A stretch of 64,000 nt of DNA from Massospora cicadina (lineage: Eukaryota > Entomophthoromycota > Entomophthoromycetes > Entomophthorales > Entomophthoraceae): NCBI GenBank assembly GCA_022478985.1, contig JAKSZP010013342.1, forward strand, positions 62,001-126,000, written 5' to 3'. The notes beneath the pieces are model-generated. The model saw nothing but the letters and a program-made list of their open reading frames with translations. It did not search any database and was not told where the DNA came from. Shown here piece after piece: positions 8,864 through 20,869 of the stretch. The translations under genes and the position numbers were made by a program. Each line of letters begins with the position of its first letter. Within the stretch, counting starts at the first letter, position 1.

Positions 8864-11060
8864 ATGTCCTTGGCCCCACCACTTGCTGCTCCCAAGTGCA
8901 GCAGTGGTGAAACTCCTCTGAGCATTTATTGCCCAAGTGGAAAATGGTTATGACCTAACTCAGTTAGTCCACACAATTCTTCATGGTCAGTTTGTTCCCT
9001 TAAGAGATTTTTCATTGCACCTTGCGCAGGTCCACCCAACTTGTACAAACCCTAGTGCCCTCCCACACCTAACTTTTGCTTGCACCTTTAAGTCAAGTAG
9101 GGCATTTATTCTCATATGCCAACAAGGCAATTATTGATCTTGCTTTGGATACCTTTGTATCATCTGAAAGTATTGATTTTTCCCTTTTAAGGGCTATTTT
9201 AATATTAGGTTTTCCTCTGAGGAGAACTCAGCATCAGCAGCAGTGACCCCTTTAATATAAAAACATCCCTGTTCACACCACTTGTACTTGCCTCCCTAAG
9301 AATTCTACATTGGTGGTATCTTTTGAAAATCTCCTTTTGCATCTCCCAGCCCAGGTTTTATATGATTCATTTTTGATAGGAGTTCAACCTATTGCACCAA
9401 CCCTATTCTCCATTTCACTGTACCTACTGGCGTAGAGCGCCTTGATACCCCTCATGCCACTGCTACTATAAAACCTCACTACCCACATATGGCCCAATAG
9501 GTTCATCCATGTGCTCACCTGGCTGCAGCACCTGATCACTGCTTCTTGGCTAGGGGTCAACAATGGTCAACATATCTGTCCCATCTGTTTTGTCCTTGAC
9601 CAAAGCAAGAAAACCTGCCCCATAGTACTGACACTACCTCCACTCCCTCCTCTGCAACTGTGATGGCTGCTTCTGAATGGTTCTCTTGCTGCTCCCTCCA
9701 TCCCAGCTCACTCAATCTATGGTTCAGCGTAAAGCTCCTGTTCTCCCATAACTCTAGCCTTTCTCACCCACCCAAAGTTGCTTCAACCAATCAGGGCAGG
9801 CTTGTACTACTGCATTCATCCAAGTGCAACTGATTCACCCCCATGCCCAATTTACATTCCATGGCTGCATTACATTCAATATAAATTCTTGGAAACTATT
9901 GGACGAGATTTATGAATTGGGTGAAAGCAGTCCATCATCCCCCAATTAAATTGACTTTAGTCAATTTTAACTATGACTTTGATACTCAATCTATCCCCAG
10001 GAGGTATAATCATAAAACAAATGCTGAACCGTTCTATAGTGACCACCAGCTGGCCGTTGCTACAGCATCTTCCCCTGAAAATATTAAACTCTGGGATGCC
10101 AATCATCAAGCTGTCTGCCCGCTGGTCTCAGGTTACCCAAAGGTAATCTTTCCCCCTGTTGGGATTTTCCCTGGGTTAGGTGTAAGCCTTGTCCAGGGGA
10201 AGGATCGACATCCCCCTTCAAGGGGTGTAAATCCTAAATGGATTATTAGATTCAAAAATAAGAGTCAAATCTACAAGTATATTGAATTTGGGGCTTGGTA
10301 TAAATTACCCCAAATTTGAGGAAATGGTACATTCCCTTTCCTTAGGACGTGTGACCTGGGATATCACTTGGCATGGTCACAAGGGCGGCGAGATCTGGGT
10401 AAGGATCAAAACAATGGGCAAACCAGAAGGCTAGGAGAAGCCCTACTTGGATGGGGCCACGATGATCCTTGAGGCATGTGTCCCCAAATACCCTATAAAT
10501 TATCCCTAAATATTATTCTAATAAAACACTTTCGTTCATAAGATCTATTTTATCTTATGTTTTATTAAGTTTAATTTATCAAAATGAACAGAGTCTCGTC
10601 CATTGTCACATCCAGAGATGCCCCTATCTTATTGGCTGACTCCAGCCCCTTGCAGTCAGCCTACTTTTTGGGTTCCCCTGCGTCAGCACCAGCGAGCGCA
10701 TCTTGGGGAAACCTGATACCCCAGTATTCCCCATGTTACCAAGACTGGAATATTAGATTTGTACAAAGTGACCCATGATGCTGTAAAGGCCATTTGTAAA
10801 TGTACCTATTTGATTCTCTGCAATGATTGGATAGCCACTGAACAAGCTGAAATGCTGGACTCTCTACCTGAACAATTTACGACTTCTGAGCACCACCTCA
10901 ATAGTGGCTTTTAAGCCCTCTGCACAGCCCAACTTGTATCAACTGCTCTTCTTTGCCATAACAAAACTCGCCATGCAGATGCCCCACGCCTTTGCTTTCT
11001 GCAGTAGTCAGAGTCAGACAACGCCCTGGGTTTAGTAATGACCCATCCCCCAACCCCCCT
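8864..11060 (+). pseudogene. ORF1 remnant of copy b
   Basis: The start matches the conserved ORF1 beginning of copies c and d (Met-Ser, then a Pro/Ala-rich stretch). A zinc knuckle is legible at 9577-9617 as CPICFVLDQSKKTC, in which the usual histidine is glutamine. Downstream, YSDHQLAVATASSP near 10038 matches the DHQLA block that precedes the C-terminal domain. Stops and frameshifts are frequent. The protein would be expected to bind RNA in a ribonucleoprotein particle, by analogy with LINE ORF1 and Gag proteins carrying CCHC knuckles. Confidence 0.7.
10155..10760. mobile_element. Insertion of about 0.6 kb inside copy b, possibly a solo LTR
   Basis: ORF1 homology stops near 10150 and returns by about 10766 (CATGATGCTG, matching the GATGATGCTG block of copy d). 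The intervening sequence is unrelated to the other copies. It has a TATA-like GGTATAAATT near 10298 and a poly(A)-type AATAAA at 10520-10525 followed by CACTTTCGTTC, an arrangement like U3-R-U5. It may start at TGTTGGGATTT near 10163. I could not find clean ends or a target duplication, so the solo LTR call is tentative. Confidence 0.45.
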
Positions 11061-11279
11061 TCTCTTCCGCCATGGTTTCAGCAGTTTTTCACTTCCCCAA
11101 CCGGTTTATGTGCTTCTGTTAAATTTTGTTTTGTTACACTCTATGGGCATTTCATTTTGTTTAAGTTTTGTTTTCTCTTTGAGCTTTTGGCATGTCCATC
11201 CTCAGGTCAGCTTACCTCAAATAAATTTCAAATTCCAAGATTCTAGTGTCAGGGTGATGGCAGATAATATTTAGAATGG

Positions 11280-12900
11280 CCTGTCAGTCAAGTTGTAAAA
11301 GCATCCAAAAAGGTGAGCCAGAACGCCAGAGGCGTTGCCACTGAAATGACATTGTAATATACAGAAAGGTTCATGTCAATTGATGGTCAGTGGGCCATAA
11401 GCATGATAAAGAGTCTATCAAGGAACCAGGCTGTTACAGCTCCAGGCCTAAGAGGCTTAGGCGCGGGGAGTTGCAAGATCATAATGGGGGTTCAGGGTGC
11501 TCCATAAAGGGACTGAGTTTGACAACATGGGTGAGGGGGTGGATCATCACTTGCAGTTGAGATAATTGAGCCCACAAGATACCAATATCCTGTTGGCGTA
11601 TGGCCTCTGCAATCAGGATGTGTTCCACGGGATCTAAAGCATGGTAAGACCACTTGATTGCAGTAGGAGCTAAAGTATCTAAAATGATTGGGATTGCCCA
11701 ATAATGTTAGGTCCATGAGGCCATATTATAGGAGGTGCAGAAATTTGGCAAGAAAAATTTGAAATAAATCAAAATAGCAGGAACACAGAGAGATTTTTAA
11801 TAAATGGTGAATTAAGAAAATCAACCGTTAATATACTCAGTAAATTATAACTATTTAAATAGATGATCAATTTGGGTAATAACTTAGAAAATCACAGGAT
11901 TGGGGCCCTCAAGATGCCACCTAACTCCAGCGAAATTTGAGCTATGTGGAAAGGAAAACATACTTCATTTGAACCAATTTCAAATGAGTTGGCAGTAGTC
12001 TGAGTCGCTGTTGATTAGACCTCAGATGCCCAAATTGTGGTTTTACCACTTTTTGACAGTTAGCTCATCAGGAACTCACCTAAAAGCTGACAGGAACCTC
12101 CAAGGCCACTCCATTTAGAGGTGGTCCCAAGAGATTTGGAATGGTTTGGGGTGTCCAACCTACCTGCACCCAGTCGCGTTGGCATCCATTTGGCTAATCA
12201 GGATCCATCAAACAAATATTTTGATATTTGAGGGGCGGGTTCAAAGGTGTTGGTAACTTTCAACAATGACCCAACGCAATTGATGAGTTCTGATGATGAT
12301 TCAACATAAAGTTCATTCTTCATATACATTACATTACCATTGTGCTTTGTTCCCATTATCTGTGGGGCAGGTTTCAAACCAGCAACATTTTCTGATGGCC
12401 CAATGTAACTGGCGAGTTTAGCCAGAGATTTTCACTAGGCACAATTTATATAAGTAAATGCGCACTGGGCCTTGTTCCCAATATCTGAGGGGCAGATTTT
12501 GAACCAGTGACAACATTTCCATATGGCCTAATGCCATTATCAGTTATAACTGGGGATTTGACACTAGGCGAATTATTCATAAGGACACGCACGTTGGGCT
12601 TTGTTACTAAGGTTTTAGGATTCCCAGACCTTAATTTTGAGGGCTCATTGCCATCAATTTAATGAGGACCCTTTGCCCCATGAGGGCGCCAACTTTCTAA
12701 TATTTTGGTGCAAAAATCCTCAATTTGCCAAACTAATTCAGTGGAAGTACATGTGGGGACAGGTGGCGGCATTTTTGAAGGGGGGCTGTTACCCATCGCT
12801 CATCTACCACATGGGCGATATTTCCCTGTGAGATGAGGGGGACTTCTGCCCTTCTCAGTCCCTTATTTGTGATGAATGGGAGCACCATTCAGTACAAGAA
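11280..12900 (-). mobile_element. Gypsy remnant: LTR-like region and gag fragment, minus strand
   Basis: Reading the minus strand, 12900 to about 11740 looks like an LTR or leader and about 11720 to 11280 looks like gag (a frame with ILDTLAPTAIKWSYHALDP). The sequence near 12800 shares CTCATCTACCACATGGGC and following bases with the LTRs of chromovirus E near 50077 and 55119, so it is probably a diverged relative of E. It includes a tandem repeat at 12210-12610. Neither end of the element could be placed. Confidence 0.45.
12210..12610. repeat. Tandem repeat, about 3.2 units of 125-127 bp
   Basis: Units begin near 12210, 12338, 12463 and 12590 (the last partial). Each has a core of TTGTTCCCA, ATATCTG, GGGGCAG and a weakly palindromic GGTTTCAAACC, followed by ATGGCCCAATG and CACTAGGC. 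Units 2 and 3 are the most alike. The array sits in the LTR-like region of the 11.3-12.9 kb remnant, where such repeats can be promoter elements; that role is inferred. Confidence 0.75.
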
Positions 12901-12959
12901 AAAGGGGCACTCCCCCAAACTTACATTTAGGCTATCCACAATAATCTCAGAAACTACAA

Positions 12960-14532
12960 ACTAATTTTTAGAGAAACTTTACATGCTAATAGAAGGTACC
13001 TAATAAAAAATTTTCACTAAATTTAGTAATAATATATTAAGATAAAGGGAGTTATTGCATAGAACTCTTTTTGTGATATCAATATGTCCACCTTAATTTA
13101 AACCCACATTATATGGGAGATAAGGAAGCATAGCCCACGGGACCATCTAGTACTAAAAAAAGGAAGCATAGCCCACACTCTCAGGATTTTAATCAATCCA
13201 AATTCAACATGCAAATAACCCCCTTTTATCCTAGAACAAGACCAAGGTGTCAATTGATTAACTGTACTTTTATTATTGTTTTTCTACTAACAAAAGATTA
13301 TCTATAACAATAAAAATAGAATTTTCCTGAATTAATTCATTAATAAAATAATTGGAGATTTAGGTTACAGTATCATTTTTTTATCATCCTTTTAGTTAAA
13401 AGTTTAGTATTGTTCATTTGACTTGATAGGTTCATTTTTTATTAACTTATTTATAGTTATTACTAGTATCAAACCAAAAATCTCTGATCAGAATCATCTG
13501 ACAATAAACAATATTCAAATGCTATTACATTTAACAAAGCACAGGCATAATGATATCTAACTTATATTTATATATAAGTATCCTTACTGGTTCATCTTAA
13601 AGTATTTTGTAATTCAAATTTTTATCATTTTCTGCATTATTTAAATTAAAAAAGCAATATAATACATATCTAGCAATCAAAATCACTATATTATGATTTA
13701 AAAGATAATTTAATTTTAACTTTTAGATTTAATTTAAAATAGTAGCTTTGTATATTAACTGATATATTATATTTAACTTGCCTTTCAGATTGTACTAATC
13801 TAATCAACATATTCAATATAGAGGTAATTTGATTTATATCTCATTTTATAATCCATTTTATGCCATTTTAAAGCAGTATGACAATTAAATTAGCCAATTA
13901 TTAAGGAGTATGAAGTCTCATACTATTGTTTTAACATAAGAGATTGAGCAAGCTTGCTCCAGTTCATCTCCTATCATAATTATGAAAAATCATTTAATGG
14001 CTAGTGGTTGCATAAACTAATTTGAAGAAGGTGTTGGGACCAAGCAGGAGTTCACTATATAATCCCATAATTTATGTGGATAACTTACCTAGCTCCACTG
14101 AGTATTTTATCATTTGTCCCAACCCTTTACTTATAGTGTTTTATGCAAGCTGGTAACATCCAATTACTCAAATTTGTTTTTGAGGTATACCATGGTAGTG
14201 AGTTCTTTGTGAGTATTAAGACTAAATTTTATCTCATGAGGAGGCTACCCTTCACGTTTGACCTTTCTATGAGACATTTTTAATATATAACTGCTACATT
14301 AATTAGAAATTTATCCACAGCACCACCCTCTCCAAGTCAGAATCTGTCTTACACCTCTATCAGCATTTACCTCTTTTTGTCTCAAAGAAGGCTCTTGTAA
14401 AGTGTCATGCAAGATCAGTCAATGGTAAAAAATAAAGAAAATTAAGGATACGTTGATAATTTTGTCAACTATAAGAGGCTTGTCCTTCATCCTTGAGGTA
14501 TGAGATACCATATGCTCAATTTATTGTATGAG
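12960..14532. other. AT-rich sequence with one micro-insertion
   Basis: Apart from the micro-insertion at 13139-13159, this stretch is strongly AT-rich with stops in all frames. I see no feature. Confidence 0.4.
13139..13159 (+). mobile_element. Micro-insertion 2: 21 bp
   Basis: The insert is GGGACCATCTAGTACTAAAAA, with one or more A residues shared with the duplication. It lies between perfect 17-bp copies of AAGGAAGCATAGCCCAC (13122-13138 and 13160-13176). It carries only the last 21 bases of the element seen in the other micro-insertions, here in plus orientation. Confidence 0.9.
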
Positions 14533-14549
14533 ATAAACTTAACATATGG

Positions 14550-14827
14550 GGGAGGATACCCCAGTGGTAGAATAGGGAACTATACCACTGCCTCCCCGAG
14601 TTTGATTCTGGTACAGGAACTTTGGGTAGGGGATGACTATGACTGTGTTGGCGTTGTACACCAATGCTTGAACTGAGATAGCAAATAGCAAAGGCGGTCC
14701 ATGGAGTTCCTGGCCTATAATATGCTGCTCATGGAGGTTTTCCATATTTTATCCTCCTTTCCCATTCATTTGATTTCCCCTCAATCAGTGCATTATCATC
14801 CCCAGGTTGGCCCACCTTGAATAAAAT
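14550..14827 (+). mobile_element. tRNA-headed SINE, near full-length (278 bp)
   Basis: The copy is flanked by 17-bp repeats ATAAACTTAACATATGG (14533-14549) and ATAAACTTAAAATATGG (14828-14844), one mismatch apart. The head has an A-box region CCAGTGGTAGAAT (14560-14572) and a B box GAGTTTGATTCTG (14598-14610). These resemble a glycine tRNA, in which CAGTGGTAGAAT and GGTTCGATTCC are typical. The body matches 7492-7728. The tail has CCCAGGTTGGCCCACC then TTGAATAAAA. Transcription by RNA polymerase III and mobilisation by a partner LINE are expected for this class. Confidence 0.9.
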
Positions 14828-14844
14828 ATAAACTTAAAATATGG

Positions 14845-17800
14845 TACACTTGAAAGCTGTTTTATATGTTAAATTAAGGATAATATAATTTTTGTCACTT
14901 ATTTAATAAATAACCCTCTCTTTAATCTTATAGATCGAAAACAGTTGCATCTTAGACCACTTTTATAAATAAAATCTGATAATAGGAGTATTTTGTTAGA
15001 TGTATAAACTGATAATGTTCTCCAGTTCAATTGACCTGATCATTATGTGTCAAAGCCAATAGTAACTTATAATCTTTTTCTGATGCCATCTTGTAACTTC
15101 ACCTATTTACCCTTTATGCATCTCCACTTAACTGGTTTTCCTGTTCATGACTTCCAGGGTATACTCTATGCACAGGAGGTATCATACCCAAAACCCAGCT
15201 TTGCTTTTACTTTACTGAACTCAGATTTATCCTAAAAATTTAAATTTTGATGGCCACTCAAAATATTAACCCAAACAATAAAAGATCAAATTTAATATTG
15301 CTTCATTTGATAGATTTCTTAAATTATTTCCAATTTATCAACTAATCTATATTAATCTATGCAAAGCTATTAGTGATGTTATATATAATGCTTACATGGT
15401 CCCATAATTAATAGACTAAAACAGACATAATGTCACTCACATTTTTACACTAATACTCTAATTGGGTGCTAAATTTGGGTCTTATGGCATTAATTCAATT
15501 AAATTTTTTTACGTTTTGCACATATCATTCTATTTGTATAATAATTCTAGTACAGCGTTGCAGATATAAGGATTTTATGAATGCACTTGAACATAAAGAA
15601 CTGAATGGGCATATATAGTGCGCTAGAGGGGCCATCTAACATCCAAATTAAGGATGCATTAGTTAAAGACTTATGATTTATGTTTATCATTTATTTATTA
15701 AGTTTCAACTATAGCGTAGCGCAAAAAGGGATAATTTGTAGCATTAAGAATTAGCTTATTGTCACTATTGCTCTTTAATTCTTCCTAATTAAACAAGCAT
15801 TTTTACCTACAATCAGAACAAATTAATTGCTTTTTTGTAAGACAAAATCAGGCCATTCTGTCTTTAAGGTAATTTTATAACCATAATCATGGCCTCCGAG
15901 GATTGGCATAGTATACATGATCTTATCTTGAGTAAAAGATTATAACCAGTTGTTGCCTCTAAAGTATATATATACTAGGCCTATTCAACAATAAACTATC
16001 GCCATATCATCCTATTTTCACTATTCATATCCTATCATCTTTCATGTCTCTAACATTGTATTTTAGATCAATAAAGATCCTACTAAAAGTGTTTGTCTAA
16101 TAAGCTATCATGAAAAGAATTGAAATTTATTCATTGTTACCTTTTATGGAAGAAGTTTCTAGTCAGCAAAGAAGGTTATCCATTAAAAGACTTAGTCTCT
16201 AAATCTACCAAACTATTATTTAATGAGCTTAATTTAGTGAGAATATCATATAAAACTAAGCTATCTATTGGTCATTTATTTGGCATAGTTATCTTCTCAA
16301 TTAGGACAGTAGATGATAAAATTTTTTTAGTGAGATATACTTAAAAATTTTCTTTTTTAGATTTTTATACATTAGTAACTAAAAGCTTTATAAACTTGTA
16401 CACATTTAAGCTATAAATATCAATAAATAACTCATCCAATTCCAATACACATGATTATAATGAACATATGTTGATAACAATATTTAGAACAGTAACATGG
16501 AGAGCACTGAGTACCTTACATCTATTTGCTCAAATAATAAGGATAATAAATCCTCATAGTTTTTGAGCCTTATATTAACAGTAATAGAACTAGTGTCTTC
16601 TTCAATACTCATAAAATTAACAAATGACAGCGTGAAATAAACTGAAAATACTTTTGATATAATTATAGATCATATCAGATTAATCCAACTTTAGCCACTC
16701 TTTTATTACCAAAAGGATAAGGTTTATAATTGAAACTTTATCTGAAGTAAAGAGAAACAACATTGGAAATAGTGGGCTGACAGCTCAATGATAGTCAGGA
16801 TTCCTTTGAGTTCTGGTATTTTTGTTCAACCCATAATTAATAACACTCAAAGATTCTTGTAAGCTACTATTAAGCTCATGGCGTTTCTGTGTCCAGGAAG
16901 AGGAAGTTTCTTCCTGCACATGCCTATTTAAAAACTCAACACTAGTTTTACTTAAGTTCAGAATGCTAATTTGTCAATAACAAAAATGACATTTAGGCTC
17001 AAACTTATATTGAGGAACTGGTGGAGCAACTAAAAATCAGAGTGCCAGTAGCTGCTCAAGTTCTTTCTTGGGCCATATTATTCAATTAGTGGTATGTGAC
17101 CATTATAATCACTTCCATAAAATTAAAGCTCATGCTCATATAAATTACAATTTGAGAATCTGTTTAATCAGTCCAATTCATCAAGAAGAAGTATATACAA
17201 TATGTAATCAATTATTATTTGATTAAAATTAATGTGTCTAAGCTGAACTAGCAGCATTACAAAAAACATCAAAGAGTTGGCTAGACCCCAAAATTCCAAA
17301 TATGGAGGAAAGAATATGAAGGTAACACCAAATTAAGTAAATATAGTCAGTCATAGCAGACTATTAGATAAAAATGCAGCTTCTTCCTTCATTAAAGCAG
17401 AATTAAAGGACGTCTTTCACTATTTTATAAAAAACCAAAGAAACGTGAGAGGATTTTAAAGCTTTTTGGTAAGCAGCTATTATCTTAAAAATAATAAAAT
17501 TGTGATTTAGTCTGTCCAAAGATAAAATAAATATAATTTTATACTTAATTTCTATATGTAACTAATAATTAGATGATGGATTTAATTAATATTGACGCTA
17601 TTTTAACGTCTATATATAGAAACAACTTACCACTACTTTGTTTGTCTGCATTACTGACTAAATTGGTACATAAGTTTTTATTGAAGACCATGTCAATTAG
17701 AGTTAGTATCAACTTATGATATATTTCTTTCCACCCAGCAGCGCTAAAGCATAAATCCCTAATTTACGCTGATTTACCACGCCACAGAAGCTGTATACAA

Positions 17801-18153
17801 TTGAATTACTTATTTATTATTACTTTCTCACCTTAGTGTCATTAAAGTGCATCAAAAATGTTTTTAATATCCTTAGTCAATTGTCCCCATTTATTTGTTA
17901 TTGGATGAGAAATTTTCAATTGCTAAACATTATCAATAATTTACATCAATGAGAACACTGGTATTAGATTAACAGATTTTGATAAAATTGACACCTTGTA
18001 AGGGATATTGTTCTCAGTAGCTTCAAAAGCCAACCAGAATTAATATTATAAAATGCAAGCCCCAAAGCTATTGTCAATGCTAGATACTACAGCGTGCTTT
18101 ATTTTAAGTTAATGAAACCTATTTAAAAGAAGTAAGTTCAAATTAGCTTTCTT
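14845..18153. other. 3.3 kb AT-rich sequence without recognisable genes
   Basis: Open stretches here (for example 15047-15235 and 16120-16344) are short and AT-driven, without family motifs. The region separates the SINE at 14.5 kb from Gypsy element B. I see no transposon boundary, though old unrecognised copies cannot be excluded. Confidence 0.4.
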
Positions 18154-18924
18154 TGTTGGACAATTGCTCTCCCAGCTTCAAGGTAAGGATGTTTTGAGTC
18201 AAAATCAGCCAAAAGGAGGAAATTTTGGACATTTAATAGTCCACAATACAGATAAGAGCGATTTTACTACTAATAATAATGATAATAATAATAATAATGA
18301 GTTTATCATCCAAAAGAACCTGGCCAATTCTCAGTGGAACCCCACAAATTGGGGTAACTCTATTTCAAATACCTCACAAGCAATTAAACTATAATCAGGC
18401 AGTTGATTGCTCTGAACATGCAGTGGAACCTGGGGCGTCCATCAGATGGTTCTCCGCCAGCCACAACCAGTTTCATTTGAGCACCTAAGTGGGGACCAAC
18501 CCCTTTTATAGGCTTGGTGGGGGTCTCCCAAGGTGCAGTAGATTTATCAAAAGGGGATTGATTAAAGCTTATTATACTTGTTACCCCATGGGTACATCTT
18601 GCAAAATAATAACTCCCCTTCTATTTTTCAACCAAAGTGAAGCAAGTTTTCTGAGCTTCATAAGTTAGAATACATATTCCTTATTTGGACCTTACTAAGC
18701 TGATCTGAACTTACCATTGAATTCCCTTTGAGCCTCAATACAGTTTAATTACTGACCGGTCAGATATTGAGAGTTTGTTTTCCCCCACATGGTGAAACTA
18801 ATAAACCTTATAAAAACCAACCTTTTATTTATTAGTGTTTTTAGCCTTTCTTATTTATAAGACCTGTTGTGGAATCCAGAGGCATCCAAGCACCAGTGAG
18901 CATCACAAAAGCTGGATTCCCACA
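18154..18924 (+). repeat. 5' LTR of element B (771 bp)
   Basis: The LTR begins TGTTGGACAATTG and ends GGATTCCCACA, and aligns end to end with 23807-24558. It differs mainly by an expanded trinucleotide run at 18271-18300. A poly(A)-type AATAAA lies near 18800-18806, inside an imperfect inverted repeat that is perfect in the right LTR. Confidence 0.88.
18271..18300 (+). repeat. TAA-type microsatellite in the left LTR of B
   Basis: About ten near-perfect TAA/ATA units interrupted by TGA. The right LTR has only a short AATGATATTAACG at this place, so the expansion arose after insertion and accounts for most of the 19-bp length difference between the LTRs. Confidence 0.85.
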
Positions 18925-19149
18925 AAGTTGTGCTCACTACAGTAGCTACCCTGTATACTAAGTATCATCCTCAAAAATGGAGGCTTTAAAATGAGTAACC
19001 CTCCAACCCTTACCTTCCAACTGAGTAAGAGTAGTTTCCCTGGAGAAGTAATTCACCAGCGTTCTATCTCATCTTAAAAGAGCTGGAGCAGCGCTCCTTA
19101 AAACCCCCTCTTAAAGACAAGTAATCCTGGTGAAGTGAGCATTGCTTTC

Positions 19150-19720
19150 TTATTGTATGTTTACGAATCTGCTATGCATAGCGCAACTGATAAGCAAAAA
19201 GTTTAACAGATCCTTCCTTGCTTAAGTTGCTTGGCACATGAGGTGATAGTTCCTTACATGAAAAATATACATACTTGGGCAGAGGTGAAAAAGGCTCTCT
19301 TGGCTGAATATAGTTCAAAGCAGAGTCTTAACAGGGATAAACAGGCCTTTATGCGCCTTAGCATGAATGAGGGCGAACCAACCGCTTCCTTTGCTGAGCA
19401 ATTTTACCTCGCTGCGCAAAGATTGTCAACATCTAACATGCTAACCCTGGATGATGCTATCGCAGCCATGTTAACTGGGTTAGCTTCCCAACCCTCTCTA
19501 TCCAGGAATATCATTTCAGTGAAACACCACTTCAAAAACATCTGCGACATAAAAGAGGCTCTGTAGACGTTGCTGATTTCCATTCATGTGCAAAACTAAT
19601 GAAGTTGAGGTGAAGCCTTCAGCTCTAACCATTGATGATCTTTTACCTGTTACTGTTGGGAGTGAGCCCACCTGTGCCTACCCTCTCTGTGAAACCTGCT
19701 TCCTCAGTGCAACTTAAAAA
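19150..19720 (+). pseudogene. gag remnant of element B
   Basis: The frame at 19231-19566 reads IHTWAEVKKALLAEYSSKQS and FAEQFYLAAQRLS, the helical pattern of retrotransposon Gag (the W..V..AL..EF/Y block and the FA..FY..A block). Gag forms the virus-like particle shell. An upstream start is not evident; the frame probably began before 19160. A stop at 19564 is followed by further readable but shifted sequence to about 19720. I see no intact zinc knuckle. Confidence 0.72.
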
Positions 19721-20187
19721 GATATTAAGCCCTCATGTAAATCAGAGACCTGTAAAGTAGTTAATACTATACTCCCACATAAGATCTCTAAAGCCACTAT
19801 GCCTTCCTTCCAGCTAAGCTGATAGTTGCGCACCCTAAGGGTAACCCCTGCAACAATAAAGGGCTTGCTGAAAAACGTATGGTCAGAAGATAGCTACCAA
19901 CCTCATGTGGCCGTCTCCCCTACCTCAATTGCAACCTTTGCAGTAGTTTAGAATACCCTAGAGTATAAGTCTGATGGGGTTATGATGATGTTGACTAATA
20001 CTTATTGGGAGCTCCCATGGAAGTGGAGGTCTCTGATTGATTGAACGCTAAAGGAATAGACGAAACCACCATACCTGAGGAAACGTACCTCAGCCAAATT
20101 TCAAGGTGCCCAAAAGTTATTTAAACTTCTAGCGACGGCTGTGAGTTCTTAGCTGTCTTGATTTGACCTCTTCAGCTGGTACATACC

Positions 20188-20640
20188 ATGAAATCCATCA
20201 AGGATAAATACCTTGAAACTTTTTATAAATTAACCTCCGCTTTCCAGCTCAAGGAGGTCTTGGCCTTGTCTCTTAATTTTGAAGGAACATTCACCAAGGT
20301 GGAAGTGGTCATTCAAAAAGTCCAGTTAATGGCCATCCTGGATACTGGCTCCCCAATTAATGTGATCTTCACTAAGCTCATAAAAAGATAAAGCTGGCAC
20401 CTGACTTGGAGTATAATTGAAAATTTGGAACTGCTTGCCCTAATACCACTCTTGCCATTGGGCATATTCTTCCCTTCCAATTATAAACTGGGAAGCTCAT
20501 CTTATCAGCCCCAGCAGTGGCGTTGGATAACAACACTTATGATATGCTCATAGGTACCCAATTTATTCTCAAGTATGAGGGGATTAATAACATGAAGCAA
20601 GGTTTTTCCCTCATTACTTGACCACAAAGCCCCTTTAGTT
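20188..20640 (+). pseudogene. Protease remnant of element B
   Basis: The active-site motif DTGSPIN is encoded at 20341-20361, preceded by hydrophobic AILDTG context. The closing motif TYDMLIGTQF is near 20535-20565 after a frameshift. These are the two landmarks of Gypsy aspartic proteases. The segment between is shifted and contains stops. Confidence 0.78.
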
Positions 20641-20869
20641 TTATCCAATAAAGAGCCCGGCAAGAACAAATTACTCTTGCCTGACTGAATATCCCTTTTT
20701 CAGCTATGACTTTACATTATACCAACTCTGGGCGCAAAACAAAGAAATTGCCCAATTCAGTGGATGCTAGAGATGGTATCCCTTTCTATGCTTCAGATGA
20801 GGTCTTGATTAAACTTGGTGAAAAACGAGGTGTTGACAAAAAAATCAAGCTCTAATTCCCACACCACTG

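Larger units (their letters stand above)
8766..11237 (+). mobile_element. ORF1-only retroelement, copy b, with its own insertion
   Basis: The copy is bounded by a perfect 15-bp duplication AGATTCTAGTGTCAG (8751-8765 and 11238-11252). The 5' leader contains ACTTGAACTCACTTCTAAGC, as in copies c and d. ORF1 starts at an ATG at 8864 (MSLAPPLAAPKC) and is heavily decayed. The tail has CTCAGGTCAGC, TTACCTCAAATAAATTT. Homology to ORF1 is lost from about 10150 to 10760, where other sequence has been inserted. Without that insertion the copy would be about 1.9 kb, the size of copies c and d. Confidence 0.85.

Noticed and set aside
12210..12610. CRISPR-like array.
   Set aside because: The repeat unit is about 125 bp, diverged and continuous without unique spacers, in an LTR-like region of a eukaryotic sequence.
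14560..14610. A functional tRNA-Gly gene.
   Set aside because: The acceptor stem and anticodon arm do not form, the unit has flanking target duplications and a shared SINE body and tail. It is a SINE head.
15047..16344. Short open frames in the AT-rich region as small genes.
   Set aside because: They lack motifs, conserved starts or coding-like composition and are of chance length.
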